Below, in pieces: positions 47,935-58,777 of a stretch of DNA of 64,000 nt (position 1 is its first letter; every line of letters begins with the position of its first letter). The DNA is from Puccinia triticina. Lineage: Eukaryota; Basidiomycota; Pucciniomycetes; Pucciniales; Pucciniaceae. Under the pieces are notes generated by a model. The model made no database searches, had not been told where the DNA came from, and saw only the letters and a program-made list of their open reading frames with translations. The DNA is taken from contig NC_070563.1 of NCBI RefSeq assembly GCF_026914185.1, positions 1,426,001-1,490,000 on the forward strand, read 5' to 3'. The position numbers and the translations under genes are program-made.

Positions 47935-48806
47935 TAGAGATGGCCCCAGCGAACCCGTTGCGGGTACCTGCTATCCGCTGGCGGGTAACCGCCAGCGGGT
48001 GTGCATGTCTGAGATTCCAGGAAAAAGTGGGCGGGTACCCGGATAATTCAACCCACACCCGCCTGCACCCGCCCACCGCTTCAACCAGAAAGCCTGATCC
48101 CTTCCGGTTGCCAAAGTTTTACAGCCTTGGCAGCCAGAAAAACCCACCTGGTCGCCAAGGACACACAACCTCATCGACCAGGAGGGATTCCTTCCGGTCA
48201 CCGGGGCTGTATCTTGGCGACCAGAAGGAAAAAATCCTACCGGTCGCAGAGGTTACAAAACCTTGGCGACCAGGAGGATACTATATTGGTCACAAAGGTT
48301 GTAAAACCTCAGCAACCAAGAGGAAATGGTCTTGGTTGCAGAGGTTAAATAACCTCAGCGCGCGACCACCAGGTAACCTCCTGTTTGCAGAGGTTACCTC
48401 GCCAACCAGAAGGCAAGCTCTTGGTTGCCAAGGTAACCTTGGCAACCAGAAGCTAACCTCCTGGTTGCTGAAGCCACCTCGGCGACCAGAAGACAACCTC
48501 CTGGTCGCTCAAGTTACCTTGGCAACCAGAAGGAAACCTCCTGGTTGTCAAAGTTACCTTGGCAGCCAGAAGGAAACCTCCTGGTTGCACTAGAGGTCTT
48601 ATTGCAACCAGAACGGCTTCCTTCTGGTTGCCAAGGTCATCCCTCTTTGACCAAAAGGGGTCCCTTCTGGTTGCCGAGATGAGTTTCAAGGGGCGGGTAT
48701 CCGCCCAGGCTGGTGGCTACCCGCCAACAAGTGCGGATGCGGGTGCAGATGTCAGGATCCAGTCAAAACAGGCTGCGGGTACCCGGGTGTGACGGAGCCA
48801 TCTCTA
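47935..48806. mobile_element. Non-autonomous hAT element with empty-site proof
   Basis: The ends TAGAGATGGCC and GGAGCCATCTCTA are those of the complete hAT at 50799-57422. CACTAATT flanks both ends (47927-47934 and 48807-48814), an 8-bp target duplication. The related repeat at 60012 has a single CACTAATT at 60394-60401 and no insert, the pre-insertion state. Subterminal GCGGGTACC words match the complete element. The interior (about 48090-48700) is a 40-bp tandem repeat (GGCAACCAGAAGGAAACCTC plus CTGGTTGTCAAAGTTACCTT) instead of a transposase. Confidence 0.9.
48090..48700. repeat. 40-bp tandem repeat inside the short hAT
   Basis: The period is exactly 40 bp where clearest (units start at 48481, 48521, 48561). 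Each unit pairs GGCAACCAGAAGG with CCTCCTGGTTG, so it is palindromic. The left part is more diverged. The 217-codon open frame over it is a repeat artefact. Confidence 0.75.
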
Positions 48807-48908
48807 CACTAATTACCCCTGTATGACAGCTCATGCAGTCTACTGTCACCTTATGCATGCGTTAGAATGTTCTGTTGTATATTCTGACATCATGTATGCA
48901 CCCCTGGC

Positions 48909-49328
48909 ATGTTTAGATGAACATATCCTCAAGGAAAAAATAAAGGCCAGGATACATGTAAAAACCGGTGTGCACACCATGAGCTGTTGGCGTATGGGCC
49001 CAGGCATGCCAAGAAAATTGTTGTGTCTGGGGCTGAACACCAATATTTATGAAAATCTACTTCTTGTGTGCCATGCAGAGTCTGTGGATGCTACACAAGT
49101 GGCATCCATGAACTGCACCTGCCAACAAATCATGGACTGGAGGGGTTTTTTCCAGTCAACATTAAGGGATGTATGCATGTCCCCTTAACCGCAGGAAAAC
49201 CCTCTGGTGACCATTTGACGGGGTGTGTACTGTATTTTTATTTTTTGTACTGAATATCTCTTCTGTACGGAGAGCGCTCCGTGCGGGTCCCCTGGACCTC
49301 CGTTCGAGTGGCTTTGTTAAGCTATGTA
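48909..49328. other. Spacer with transposon-end-like sequence
   Basis: Around 49268-49325 the text CGGAGAGCGCTCCG, GGACCTCCGTTCGAG and GGCTTTGTTAAG resembles pieces near 29740 and 30047, a dispersed repeat family. No gene is seen. Confidence 0.4.
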
Positions 49329-49402
49329 GATGCGATGCAATGCACAATATCGGGCTGTATTGACGATGCGATACGGCCCGATATCAATGCCCGCATCGCA
49401 TC
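49329..49402. repeat. 74-bp hairpin
   Basis: GATGCGATGC at the left pairs with GCATCGCATC at the right, and AATATCGGGC pairs with GCCCGATAT further in. It is a compact near-perfect hairpin that may be a minimal MITE or foldback. Confidence 0.6.
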
Positions 49403-49639
49403 AGTTTCACTATTGGCCGACTCCAACGCCTTCATAGTCAAGACATACATACATTCATAACATATTTCTTGCTCATTCCATGCAACAAACAACTTCGACT
49501 ACACAGCCTTTCTTCGAATTTGTCGTCGCAGGAAGTGCTCCGGGCCCCTGAAAGTTTCGAGACCGTAGCTGGAGCCGACGCATCCTTTCAACAATCACCG
49601 TGGATGTCAAACTGTTGTTCGACGTTGGAATTCGACTTG

Positions 49640-49982
49640 AGATACAACCATGCTCGGTATCTATCACTACTAGGCTGTCTCGCGCCCCGGAAACGAGGAT
49701 ACTGTTTGGAGAGACATGTGACCATTTTGTTGCCTGGGGTGACTGACGATGGTCATGGAGGGTCTCAGACTCTCAGTTAATCGCTCTCTGCAGGTATAAA
49801 AAGAGTGTTCCACACCCATCCAGAATATCTACTCCCCAACCATCAACAGTCACATACGTAAACCCCAAAAGCTACCGCAGTAACTACTTGAATTTTCCAC
49901 AACTAGAACAGCCAAAGTATACGCCTGAATATTATCAATACCATTGAATAGATCATTCCCATTCCCATTCACACCCTTGATA
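49640..49982 (+). promoter_or_regulatory. Promoter and 5' UTR of paralogue B
   Basis: GGTATAAAAAGAGTG at 49792-49806 is a TATA box about 190 bp before the ATG. The stretch aligns with the promoter of paralogue A: GTGACCATTTTGTTGCC upstream of TATA and TATACGCCTGAATATTATCA downstream. Pyrimidine- and CA-rich sequence lies between TATA and ATG. Confidence 0.65.
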
Positions 49983-50710
49983 ATGCAGCTGTATTTAACT
50001 CTCCTCTCTGTGCTCTTGACATTCATCCTCCAGGGCCAAGCCGTTCAAGGTCAAGGGAAAGTCAGCCCAAAGTTTGCAAAACCATGTCCAAATGGTAGAG
50101 ATGCTCTCTGTCTCACAAAGAGAACAACCTCCTCGTCATCTGGGTACCAAGCATGTAAGTCTAGGCTTTACTCATATAAGATTCAGAAACTATAGGCTCA
50201 AATTCCTTGATTGGAAATGCATTCTTAACTTGTGCACTGTTGGCTAATTATCACTCCAAATTTCTAATAATAGTCAGTTATGGGAAATATGACATTACTA
50301 AAAGTAAATTTGACTGCAGTGCAAGTGCCCAATTGTCACCTAAAACTGACACATTGTTGGCAAAGTGTTGCACTTCTGATGTGACTAATAATTTAAAGGT
50401 ATGAGTCTGACATGTACTTTTCTGTATCAATTACTGCCTTTCCATTGTATTTTTTCTCTCTTTAATCCAATCTAATTAATCCATTTTTGATTGCAGTTTG
50501 TGACTCCAAGGCAAACTAATATCATTGGACTTGGCAATTTGGTATGTTCTTTTTCATTAATGAATCCCTGTTGGATATTTCAACCTTCCATAGCCTATTT
50601 TATCTAAAATCCCAGCTAAACTTCCATTTGTGTCACAGCCTTCAGACATCTTTTCTCCCATACCAGCTGCTTATTTCCAGGATGGTTGTGCTGATGCCAT
50701 CTCTGCCTAG
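49983..50710 (+). CDS. Six-cysteine small secreted protein, paralogue B
   Basis: Exons 49983-50154, 50274-50398, 50497-50541 and 50639-50710 join in frame into 137 aa. Residues 1-21 form a signal peptide (LYLTLLSVLLTFILQGQAVQ). The mature protein has six cysteines (KPC-x7-C, FDC-x16-CC, and GC near the end), no anchor and no known domain. Its paralogue at 42540-41695 shares exon lengths, intron phases, cysteine pattern and promoter, while the rest has diverged strongly, as expected for secreted proteins under diversifying selection. The start at 49983 is chosen because it is the ATG aligned with that of paralogue A. A complete hAT element is inserted 88 bp after the stop codon, likely in the 3' UTR. 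Confidence 0.72.
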
Positions 50711-51144
50711 ATGGAACTAAGCTGCCAAAACATTGGCAATTCCAAGCCATGTCTTTTGACCAATCCCAATGCTCTCATTATACCATTCTTGCTTCATGTA
50801 GAGATGGCCAAACGAACCCGCGGGCGGGTACCTGCTATCCGCTGGCGGGTACCCGCCCAAGGTCGGCGGGTACCCGCCAGCGTGTGCGTGTTCGGGTGCG
50901 GATGTCTGATATTCTGGGGATATCCCATAGGGTACCTGGGTATTTTTTGCCACACCCGCGCACAGCTGTACTTGTGTGCGCTGCAGCTGCGCACCACAGG
51001 ATCTCCGACCGGGCTTCCCCTCCCCCTCCTCAACCATACCCGGCAACCTCACCCATCCTCAACCATACCCGGCAACCTCACCCATCCTCAACCATACCCG
51101 GCAACCTCAACCATACCCGGCGCCCTCAACCTCCTACCTACACA

Positions 51145-54100
51145 ATGGCCCGAGCGCGCAAGCGACCCCGACAAAGGTCAGAAGACAAAACAGACAGACC
51201 CACCGGCCAATCAAACAACAAAGAAGATTATCGCGAAGAAGATCACGATCAAGATCTTGACTCGGCTGGCGCAAACGTTCCCTCCGGACCTGAATCAACT
51301 GATGAGCAGCGACTAGGTAAGCCTCCATTTCCTATTCTTTATCATCTATACTTTGATATGCCAGCTCACCAGCATGAATCCCTTAGAACATGCAATCAAA
51401 CTTTCCCAGAATCAAGTGAGCTCGGCATACGCTTCTTACGACCCACCCAAGTTATCAGATCAGCTCGATAAGTTCAATTGCCGCATGATTGCATGGCAAT
51501 GTAAATTGTGTGTATATTTTATTTTATTCGAGACAACTAGAATATATTATCCTAACCTGAATATATTATTCTCACCAGGTGTTCTAAAAAAATTAATCGC
51601 CCGACATACAACTCGTCCTGCAGCAATCTTCTGACACATGCGGGTCGATGCCTCAGGAAGCAACAAAATCCTTCAAGTAACAAGTCGCTTGCATCGTGTG
51701 GAGTAACCGGCACGGGTGAAATAGACCCGCGGGAGGTGAGACTTATTTCCAGGTCTTTCTATTTGGTCATCTCATCTGAATACCTTCTTTCTTGGGCTCT
51801 AGGTTTTGCAACGATGTGCTATATGGTGCGCTGAGGGCGCAAAACCCTTTTCAGCCTTGGAGGAAATCAGCTTCAAGAGGGTTCTCCACCCAACGATCTT
51901 AAAGAATCTTCCGACTCGCAAGGCGGTATCAATCACGATTCATAAGCTATATTTGAGTGTTCAGGAGAAGCTCCTTGAGGAGCTGAAGGTAAACTTTTGT
52001 TTTTATTTTTCTCCAGATTGATTAGAAACTAACTTCGACTTGCACTCAGGTCCACAATGGGGCACTGTACTTGGGTGTTGACGCCTGGCAGACACCGAAC
52101 GGATACGATATCATCGGTGCAGTTATCTACCGACTATTGGATGATCCAAGCGGTAAGGTTGTTTTAAATGCGATGCCTCTGGATTTTGTCCAGCTCAAAG
52201 AAAGGCATACTGGTGGCTACTTGGCTCGCGTTGTACAATACATAGTTGAGAAGTTTGAATTGGAGAATCGTGTACGTACTCTTTCTTTTTCATTTTGTTT
52301 TATTCCCTTTTCAGCTTTCTGATCCTCTTTGACTCCCCTTAGATCTGTGGGATAGTTTCCGATAATGCAGCAAACAACGGAGTGATGATTGAAGAGTTGG
52401 CAAAACTCAAATGGAAGCGATTCCAAGGTGAGCCGCACTGGATCAGGTGCTTCGCACACATCCTCAATCTCATAGTCCAGGCGATACTCCGACGATTTGG
52501 ACGCAAAGAAAAAACCCCTTCAAACACTCCCGTAGTTACTGAGATCAACAAATCCGATGAGGAAGAAGATGCCCATGATTTAATTGAAAGGTACCTTTGT
52601 TGTTTACCACATACTATGCTTATTAATTGTCGCTGATCATGAACAATTGTTCTGTCTCTATCTACCTTTTTAGCTTCCAAAGCCCCAGCAATGAGTTCGG
52701 TGACTCCGATGAAGAAGATGACAGCGACAATCTTCCCAATATTACCCATGGACAACTTGGCGATGACGATGAGCTGACCCTGGCTGACCTCAAAGACATT
52801 GAAGAGGAGAGCGTGGATGATAGTTATACCTCCGAAACTTGTCGCCGATCACTTGCAAAGGTGAGTTTTTTACTTATTGGCTGGTCTTTAAAACAAACAC
52901 TCGAATTGACCCAATATATCTTCTCATATCCAGTTTTGTGGAATTGCAACCAAACTCAACAAGTCGCCGAACTCCAAGGCAAACTTCATAGAGCTTTGTC
53001 AAGAAAAGAATTGCAAGAGGCCTCATAACGTCGAGCGAGACGTCCCAACACGTTGGAACTCAACTTACTTGCAGCTTTCAAGCATCGTTCGATGCGAGGA
53101 CGCTATGTAAGTACCACTTTGCTAATATTAATTCAGATTGTGAACAAGGCTGACCCTCATTTCTGTAGTATCATGTGGCAACGAGACAAAACGTTTGGCA
53201 CCCCTCGCGGCATTCATGTGAATCAAGAGGACTTTGACTTGGCGGCGGACCTGGTGAAGGTTCTCAAACCTTTTTACGAAATGACCCTTCAAGTCTCAAC
53301 ATCCTCCTTGGCTCGGGTTGCCGAGGTTGTCGTCTTGATCGATCAAATCACTGCAAATCTTTCGGCAGTGATTGCAAACAAGGATGGTGATTATCCTGCA
53401 GCTTTACGAAACGCCTGCCGAGCTGGGCTTGCGATTACAAACAAATACTATTCGCTTACGGACTGTTCGCCAATATACAGAATTGCAATGAGTGAGTGGA
53501 TTCCCGCTTCTAATCTCGTATGCTTTCTGAGGTTGACTAAGCAAAACTGCCTCCAAACTCCCAGTTCTCCACCCGTATTTCAAAGATGAATACTTTAAGC
53601 TTGCCAAGTGGCCCAGGGAATGGATCGACGAGGCCATCAGACTCACTCGCGATATGTATAGCAAATGGTACAAGCCAAAAAATTCAACTTCACTCCCTAG
53701 AATACCAAGACAAGGACCACCAAAGGTAAATTTCCTCCTGCAATCGATATCGCTATCTCACCATGAGCTGATCAAATTTGTTATTTAGGTACAAACAGGT
53801 GTTCTTGCTGGTCTAGGTGCGGCTGCTTTAGCCAGATCAGCTGAACCTGTGTCAGATCCATTGGACATTTGGCTCTCGGGCGGCCTATTTTTGGAGGATG
53901 GCAAGCCGATCAATGCCCTCAATTGGTGGGCCGGGCAGAAACAGGGCGGAAACAATCATGATGGTCTCTTGCAGATGGCTCTCAACGTTCTTAGTTGCCC
54001 AGGTAAGATTAGATGAGACCCTCTTATCCTCTTCAGTTGATTATCCATTCTAATTTTTTTTTTATACATAGCTACAACAGTCAATGTTGAGCGCACTTTC

Positions 54101-54307
54101 AGCTTCGGCCGAGACTATGTCTCTGTCAGGAGGCACAAACTCAATGCCAAATCAGTAAGTCGAGGGATGGCCCTGTCGTTCTATTTGAAGAACGACAAGA
54201 TCAAGCCTCTGGCCCTCCACGATTACATGGCAAAGGAGAAGAACAAGTCTAAGAGTAAGGGTAAGAAAAGTAGCGGCAGCAATGTGAATGTGGTGACTGT
54301 GGAGTGA
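51145..54307 (+). CDS. hAT transposase with BED zinc finger
   Basis: hAT transposases excise the element and insert it with 8-bp duplications. Twelve exons join in frame: 51145-51316, 51387-51507, 51579-51735, 51803-51988, 52050-52271, 52343-52590, 52674-52860, 52934-53106, 53169-53491, 53565-53725, 53789-54002, 54072-54307 (799 aa), all introns GT-AG and about 60-85 bp. The BED finger spans two exons: QCKLCSKKINRP then SNLLTHAGRC (about 94-121). The RNase H-like core has LGVDAW (Asp about 223), IVSDNAANNG (Asp about 293), the hAT signature VPTRWNSTYLQL (Trp about 472) and VNVERTFSFGRDY (Glu about 728), followed by the dimerisation segment and a Lys/Ser-rich tail. An acidic Asp/Glu loop lies at about 380-410. 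The N-terminal 60 residues are Arg-rich, a probable nuclear signal. All expected catalytic residues are present, so the protein may be functional. Confidence 0.88.
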
Positions 54308-54839
54308 CTTTTAGCCACTCCACTGTCACCATAACTATGTATACAAGACTATGTGAAGAAATAAGAACTATATCTGTCTTTGTGAGAGTATTGAGAGCAT
54401 TTTGCGTAACGGGTTGTAAGGGTTCAGTGAACCCTCACTGGAAGGGTCGGTGGGACGGAGGGCCAAAGGCCAGGAGTCTATATAAAAGAATGATATTTCA
54501 CTAATGAGTCGTGAGAAGGGATGGAAAGGGGAACCTCGAGGTGAAGACCAGCTTGGGGGAGAAGAGAAGAGATGGGATCAAAACTATATAAAGCGGGAAT
54601 ACTATGTATAAGCATGGATAATAATGCTTCTATTACAACACAGCTTATGTAAGGGTGGAGCCTTGGTGAAACCCTTACAATCTCCCCTCCTATAAAAGAA
54701 AAGGAAAACAGATGATGGTGAGGGGCTGGAGCGACAAAGAGGGGTTGGAGGCGATGGCGAGGGCAAGAGACAAAGACAATGGGGTTGAGAGAGGAGACAA
54801 GGGGGAGAGAGTGAGGGCAATGACGAGAGAGTGAGAAGA

Positions 54840-55015
54840 CCGAATGGACTGAATGTCCCGAGTGGACCGAGTGTCCCAAATGGACCGAATGTCCCGAGTG
54901 GACCGAGTGTCCCAAATGGACCAAATGTCCCGAGTGGACCGAGTGTCCCGAATGGACCAAATGTCCCGAGTAGACCGAGTGTCCCAAATGGACCGAATGT
55001 CCTGAAGCAACAGTC
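54840..55015. repeat. 18/36-bp tandem repeat
   Basis: Alternating GTCCCGAGTGGACCGA and GTGTCCCAAATGGACC units repeat about five times inside the retroelement. Repetitive Ser-Gly-His or Gly-Pro-Phe frames on the minus strand are artefacts of it. Confidence 0.75.
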
Positions 55016-55969
55016 ATGATTGACCAGGTACAAAGATGCAACAAGGTTGATAACATTGAACTGAGGCGATGAGGAGGAGCTAGAGGCGATGATGACAATG
55101 ACAGAAGGCTAGATATGGTGACGAGGGGCCTGTGGCGATGGAGAGTGGCTGGAAGCGATGACAAGGGTGCGAGGGAGTGGATGATGAGGGGCTTGAGGCG
55201 ATGTCGACGAGGGGCTGGAGTCAATAGGGAAGGGCAAAGAGTGATGTCAAGAGGTGGGGAGCGATGGCGAGGGGCGTTGTTCCTTCGCGATTGCGGAGAG
55301 AGGGGCGAGGTCTTTGGAGGAGCCATGGACGAGGGCCACCTGGCGCGGACAAGCAGAGTGAGCAGGTGGGAGGCGAGGCCGCTGATGAAGATGTAGCCTT
55401 CAAGGCCGGAGACCTTCTCTCAAGTGTGCAGGGGTCCTGGAGGGCGGGTCGTAGCAGAGGAGGTCAGGCTTTGAGTGGTCTGGCGAGCATGGTGACGCGA
55501 GCGAGGGGAAGACAAGTGAGGAAGCGCGGGCGGCGCCGAGGGCCGTTCCTGGCCGCCTTCCGTCGACGACGGCGACGACAGCGTGTGTGGACCGGAGTGG
55601 TCCGGACGGGGGAGCGGGCGGCTGCCGCTGATAGTCTCCATCCCCTCAGAGGGACCCCATTGACCCCTCTGAGGAAGAGAGGACCTGGTAGCTGAGGGTT
55701 CAGACGAATGGCAGGGGTTGGGTTGACTGAGATGACGACGAGGGTGGCGCGAGCTGGTGTGTCTGGTGGGGATGCTCCTGGTTGAGGAGGCGGTGGCGTG
55801 CGAGGTGATTGAGAGGAAAATCGAGGAGTCCGGGACCTTTGGGTCGTCTGTCCTTTGGCATCGAGAAAAGAAAAGTGGGCAGGGGGGCAGCGAAGAGAGA
55901 CAAGAAGGATTGTTGGCGAGGTTGAGTAGTAGCCAGGGCGCGTGGCGGTCGAAGGATGGCGAGGGCAAT

Positions 55970-56160
55970 GTGGAGAGAGCGAGGGCGATGGGAGGGCGAG
56001 GGCGATGGGAGGGCGAGGGCGATGGGAGGGCGAGGGCGATGGGAGGGTGAGGGCGATGGGAGGGCGAGGGCGATGGGAGGGCGAGGGCGATGGGAGGGCG
56101 AGGGCGATGGGAGGGCGAGGGCGATGGGAGGGCGAGGGCGATGGGAGGGCGAGGGTGTGG
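55970..56160. repeat. 17-bp G-rich tandem repeat
   Basis: The unit GATGGGAGGGCGAGGGC repeats about eleven times. Because 17 is not a multiple of three, all frames read the same 17-residue cycle. The long minus-strand frames over it (for example 56636-55464) are not supported as genes. Confidence 0.8.
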
Positions 56161-56689
56161 GAGGGGGGCGGAAGCGGCCAGAAAAGGGGGCGAGGGTTGA
56201 GGACCTTCCGCGGCTCTCGGGTTGTCCGGGGTGTGGAGCCTTTCTTCTCAGAGGGACCCCATTGACCCCTCTGAAGAAGAAAGGACGAGTTCGAGGCGAG
56301 TTGGTGACCTTCGGGTTGTTGGTCCTTTGGGATCGAGACAAGAGAGCAGAGAGGCCGGCGACCGATTTGTTGTCTGGTCCTTCGGAGGAAAACGTGTCGA
56401 GGCTGGCAAGGGAGCGATGTGGCCACCACAAGGCGAGGTTGAGGCTGGCCTGAAGTTGATGTCGGCGGCGGAAGAAAGAGGAGCAGCGGGGCGGGGAAAG
56501 AGGACGACGAAGAGGGCGTGGATGGTGGCGGCTGGTGCGGGGCAGATGGGCGTTGGCGGATGAGGAAGGGCGTCCAAGAGATTGAGAAAGAGTCCAAGGG
56601 GCCAAGGGTGTGGAAGGGATCCAGGCAAAGGGCCAAGAGATCGATGACTGGCGAGATTGAGTTCGAGTTGTTGGTCAGGGATGTGTCCG

Positions 56690-56870
56690 TTCAATTGATG
56701 AAGCGTCTCCGAGTCCACAAGGATGAAGCTGTTCCGAAAATGAGGAGCCTCCGAGTCCTACGAGGATGAGGCTATTCCAAAATGAATGCCTCCGAGTCCA
56801 GCGAGGATGAGGTTGTCCCGATGATGAAGAGCCTCCGAGTCCAACAAGGATGAGGCGGTTGACAATGAAG
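56690..56870. repeat. Degenerate tandem repeat before the 3' LTR
   Basis: CCTCCGAGTCC followed by AACAAGGATGAGGC or close variants repeats four times. No coding role is supported. Confidence 0.6.
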
Positions 56871-57430
56871 ATTTTCCAAAGACCACGATGATGTTTCAAA
56901 GACAATTCGGAGCTTCCAGTGGCGTTGCGGGCTTGGAAAGGCTGATGGAAGTAAGGAAGGAAGGAGATCAAGTGAGAAATTGATCTTTATATAGAAAAAA
57001 AAAGTGTAAGGGTTCAGTGAACCCTCACTGGAAGGGTCGGTGGGACGGAGGGCCAAAGGCCAGGAGTCTATATAAAAGAATGATATTTCACTAATGAGTC
57101 GTGAGAAGGGATGGAAAGGGGAACCTCGAGGTGAAGACCAGCTTGGGGGAGAAGAGAAGAGATGGGATCAAAACTATATAAAGCGGGAATACTATGTATA
57201 AGCATGGATAATAATGCTTCTATTACAACACAGCTTATGTAAGGGTGGAGCCTTGGTGAAACCCTTACACGGGTACCTGCAGGTACCCGCGCGGGTACCG
57301 CCAATACCCGCTCTGTTCCACTCCGCGGGTGCGGGTGCGGGTGCGGGTGTCCTACTTGGGCTAAAAACAGCTGCAGGTACCCGCACCAAAACGGGTACCC
57401 GGGTGTGGCGGGGCCATCTCTAGCTTCAGG

Positions 57431-57872
57431 TGTATCATGTTCAAAAGCTATTCTGAAATTGTATTGCAGGAATTCAAAAAAGGCTTCCCCAAGTCTATCA
57501 AATTACAGGATTATCTTCATCAAATGCAAAACCTCATCCTGTATATAAAATAGTTCCTTGATCCAAGTTATATAGTTGCTGAAAAACAAACTGGATCAAC
57601 TCTAAGCTGTTGACAGACATGAAATTGAGGGAGCCTTGTGGGGTTGTTCCAACATTTCTCATGAAGGGTTCACTCAAACAGCTCGGATTCACAGTCACTG
57701 TGAAAATTGCACAGTGGCTATTCCTGGAATTCAATTATTTAAAGAGGTGGGGTTACAATGGTAGCTTGGCTGGAGCATCCCACATGAACTGCAAGCAGTT
57801 GAACCAGTCTTTTTGGCAACATTTTTTACAAGTTAGTTGCATAGCATACTGTGGAAGACAACATGAAGGCGG
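57431..57872. other. Downstream flank of paralogue B, displaced by the hAT
   Basis: This continues the sequence interrupted at 50798. Frames at 57610-57957 plus have no domain. It may hold the rest of the 3' UTR of paralogue B. Confidence 0.4.
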
Positions 57873-58777
57873 TGTAAAAACCCCGCACCGTGGGTGCTGC
57901 AAGTTTCACAAGACCCTCTTTGACCAGCATATTCTCACCACTGCCACCCTTTCCTAGCTCAGCAGAGACCCAAACCCAACTGATCATCTCTCTGAGCTGG
58001 ACAGCGGGCACAAGGCGTCAAAGATTGGGGATGATTGTGAAGCCCCGCGCCTCCTGCGGGGTTCACAAGGCTACATGGCACCTATCACGTGATAGGGGGA
58101 CCATCCCAGCCTCTCTGCTCCCTCACCTAGTCCGGCAGAGACCCGGACCGCCTTCCTCTCTCCAACAGCTAGGTGAGCTTTCCATTTTCTCTCTCTCTCC
58201 TTCTCCTCCTCCTTCTCAGTTCATTATGTTGTATCTAGACAAACCACTGAGAGAACCGGACCGCCTTCCTCTCTCCGCCGGCTAGCCCTTGCAATAAATC
58301 CCCGCAGATGTTGGTTCTAGAACCATTAGGCCTTCAAGCCTGTCCCACTGCGCCTCTCTGCCTCCGAACAGTGAAGAGCTCTAGCAAGCTCTTACAATGA
58401 TGTGGAGGGATAATAGCATTTCACATCAGACATGAAGAGAAGGAAGAAAGAAAGACAAAGAGAGATAGAGAGAGGAATGAAAGACTATAACTGAAGACAG
58501 CAGGCACAAGGTGTTGACGAGTGAGAATGATGTGGAAGGATGAGGAAAGAGTCCTTCCACACCCGCTGTCTCAGGTACACTAACTACATGCTGTGACATC
58601 CGAGTAAAATGTAGAATACATGTATGTAGCACATGTAAGAAGAAAGAAAGATGAAATAGACATCACTGTAATCTTAACAGGTATTGAAATGCAAGCCCAA
58701 TGTTGTTATCAAAACCTCTGAGACCACTCTCTCCCGTGCCTCCAAAATCCTTTCCAGTGAAGAGCTCAGCTCTTACA
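57873..58777 (+). repeat. Possible older LTR, interrupted
   Basis: TGTAAAAACCCCGCACCGTG at 57873 and AGAGCTCAGCTCTTACA ending at 58777 resemble the two ends of the solo LTR that lies inside it (58036-58396). This suggests an older relative into which the younger one inserted. No target duplication is preserved. Confidence 0.35.
58036..58396 (+). repeat. Solo LTR with ATGAT target duplication
   Basis: It starts TGTGAAGCCCCGCGCC, ends AAGCTCTTACA, and ATGAT stands on both sides (58031-58035 and 58397-58401). Length 361 bp. A TGTGAA...TTCACA hairpin lies at the left end, and GCAATAAATCC near 58290 may be a polyadenylation signal. No internal element sequence is attached, as after recombination between two LTRs. 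Confidence 0.8.

Larger units (their letters stand above)
47558..48908 (+). repeat. LTR-like repeat, truncated copy, split by a hAT element
   Basis: It starts TGTGGTAGACAGAAATGTGG and follows the copy at 60012-60500 closely over 47558-47934 and 48807-48908, then homology ends. Between the two blocks lies the non-autonomous hAT (47935-48806). Confidence 0.75.
54415..57269 (+). mobile_element. Non-autonomous LTR retroelement, nested in the hAT
   Basis: 265-bp LTRs (54415-54679 and 57005-57269) start TGTAAGGGTT, end AACCCTTACA and look identical by eye. CGGGT flanks both ends (54410-54414 and 57270-57274), a 5-bp target duplication. GAAAAAAAAAG before the 3' LTR could be the polypurine tract. 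The 2.3-kb interior has no reverse transcriptase, integrase or protease motif and consists largely of G+C-rich tandem repeats, so movement would depend on another element. The LTR contains CTATATAAAAG promoter-like sequence. Confidence 0.88.
50799..57422 (+). mobile_element. Complete hAT DNA transposon (with nested retroelement)
   Basis: Inverted ends TAGAGATGGCC (50799-50809) and GGCCATCTCTA (57412-57422) are flanked by GCTTCATG and GCTTCAGG, an 8-bp target duplication with one change. Both ends carry subterminal GCGGGTACC/GGTACCCGC words, the likely transposase-binding sites. Inside is a 12-exon transposase gene (51145-54307) with no break. An LTR element at 54415-57269 is inserted between the gene and the right end; without it and its duplicated 5 bp the hAT would be about 3.76 kb. 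Confidence 0.9.

Noticed and set aside
47940..48593. 217-codon frame inside the short hAT
   Set aside because: It follows a 40-bp palindromic repeat and has no similarity to a transposase.
48970..49200. Small secreted protein candidate in frames at 48823-49188
   Set aside because: No signal peptide after an ATG, the frame starts in repeat DNA, and no splice-consistent extension was found.
54478..56636. Large minus-strand frames (282 and 390 codons) inside the nested LTR element
   Set aside because: They run through 17-bp and 18-bp tandem repeats and through the LTR, are low in complexity, and show no retroelement domain.
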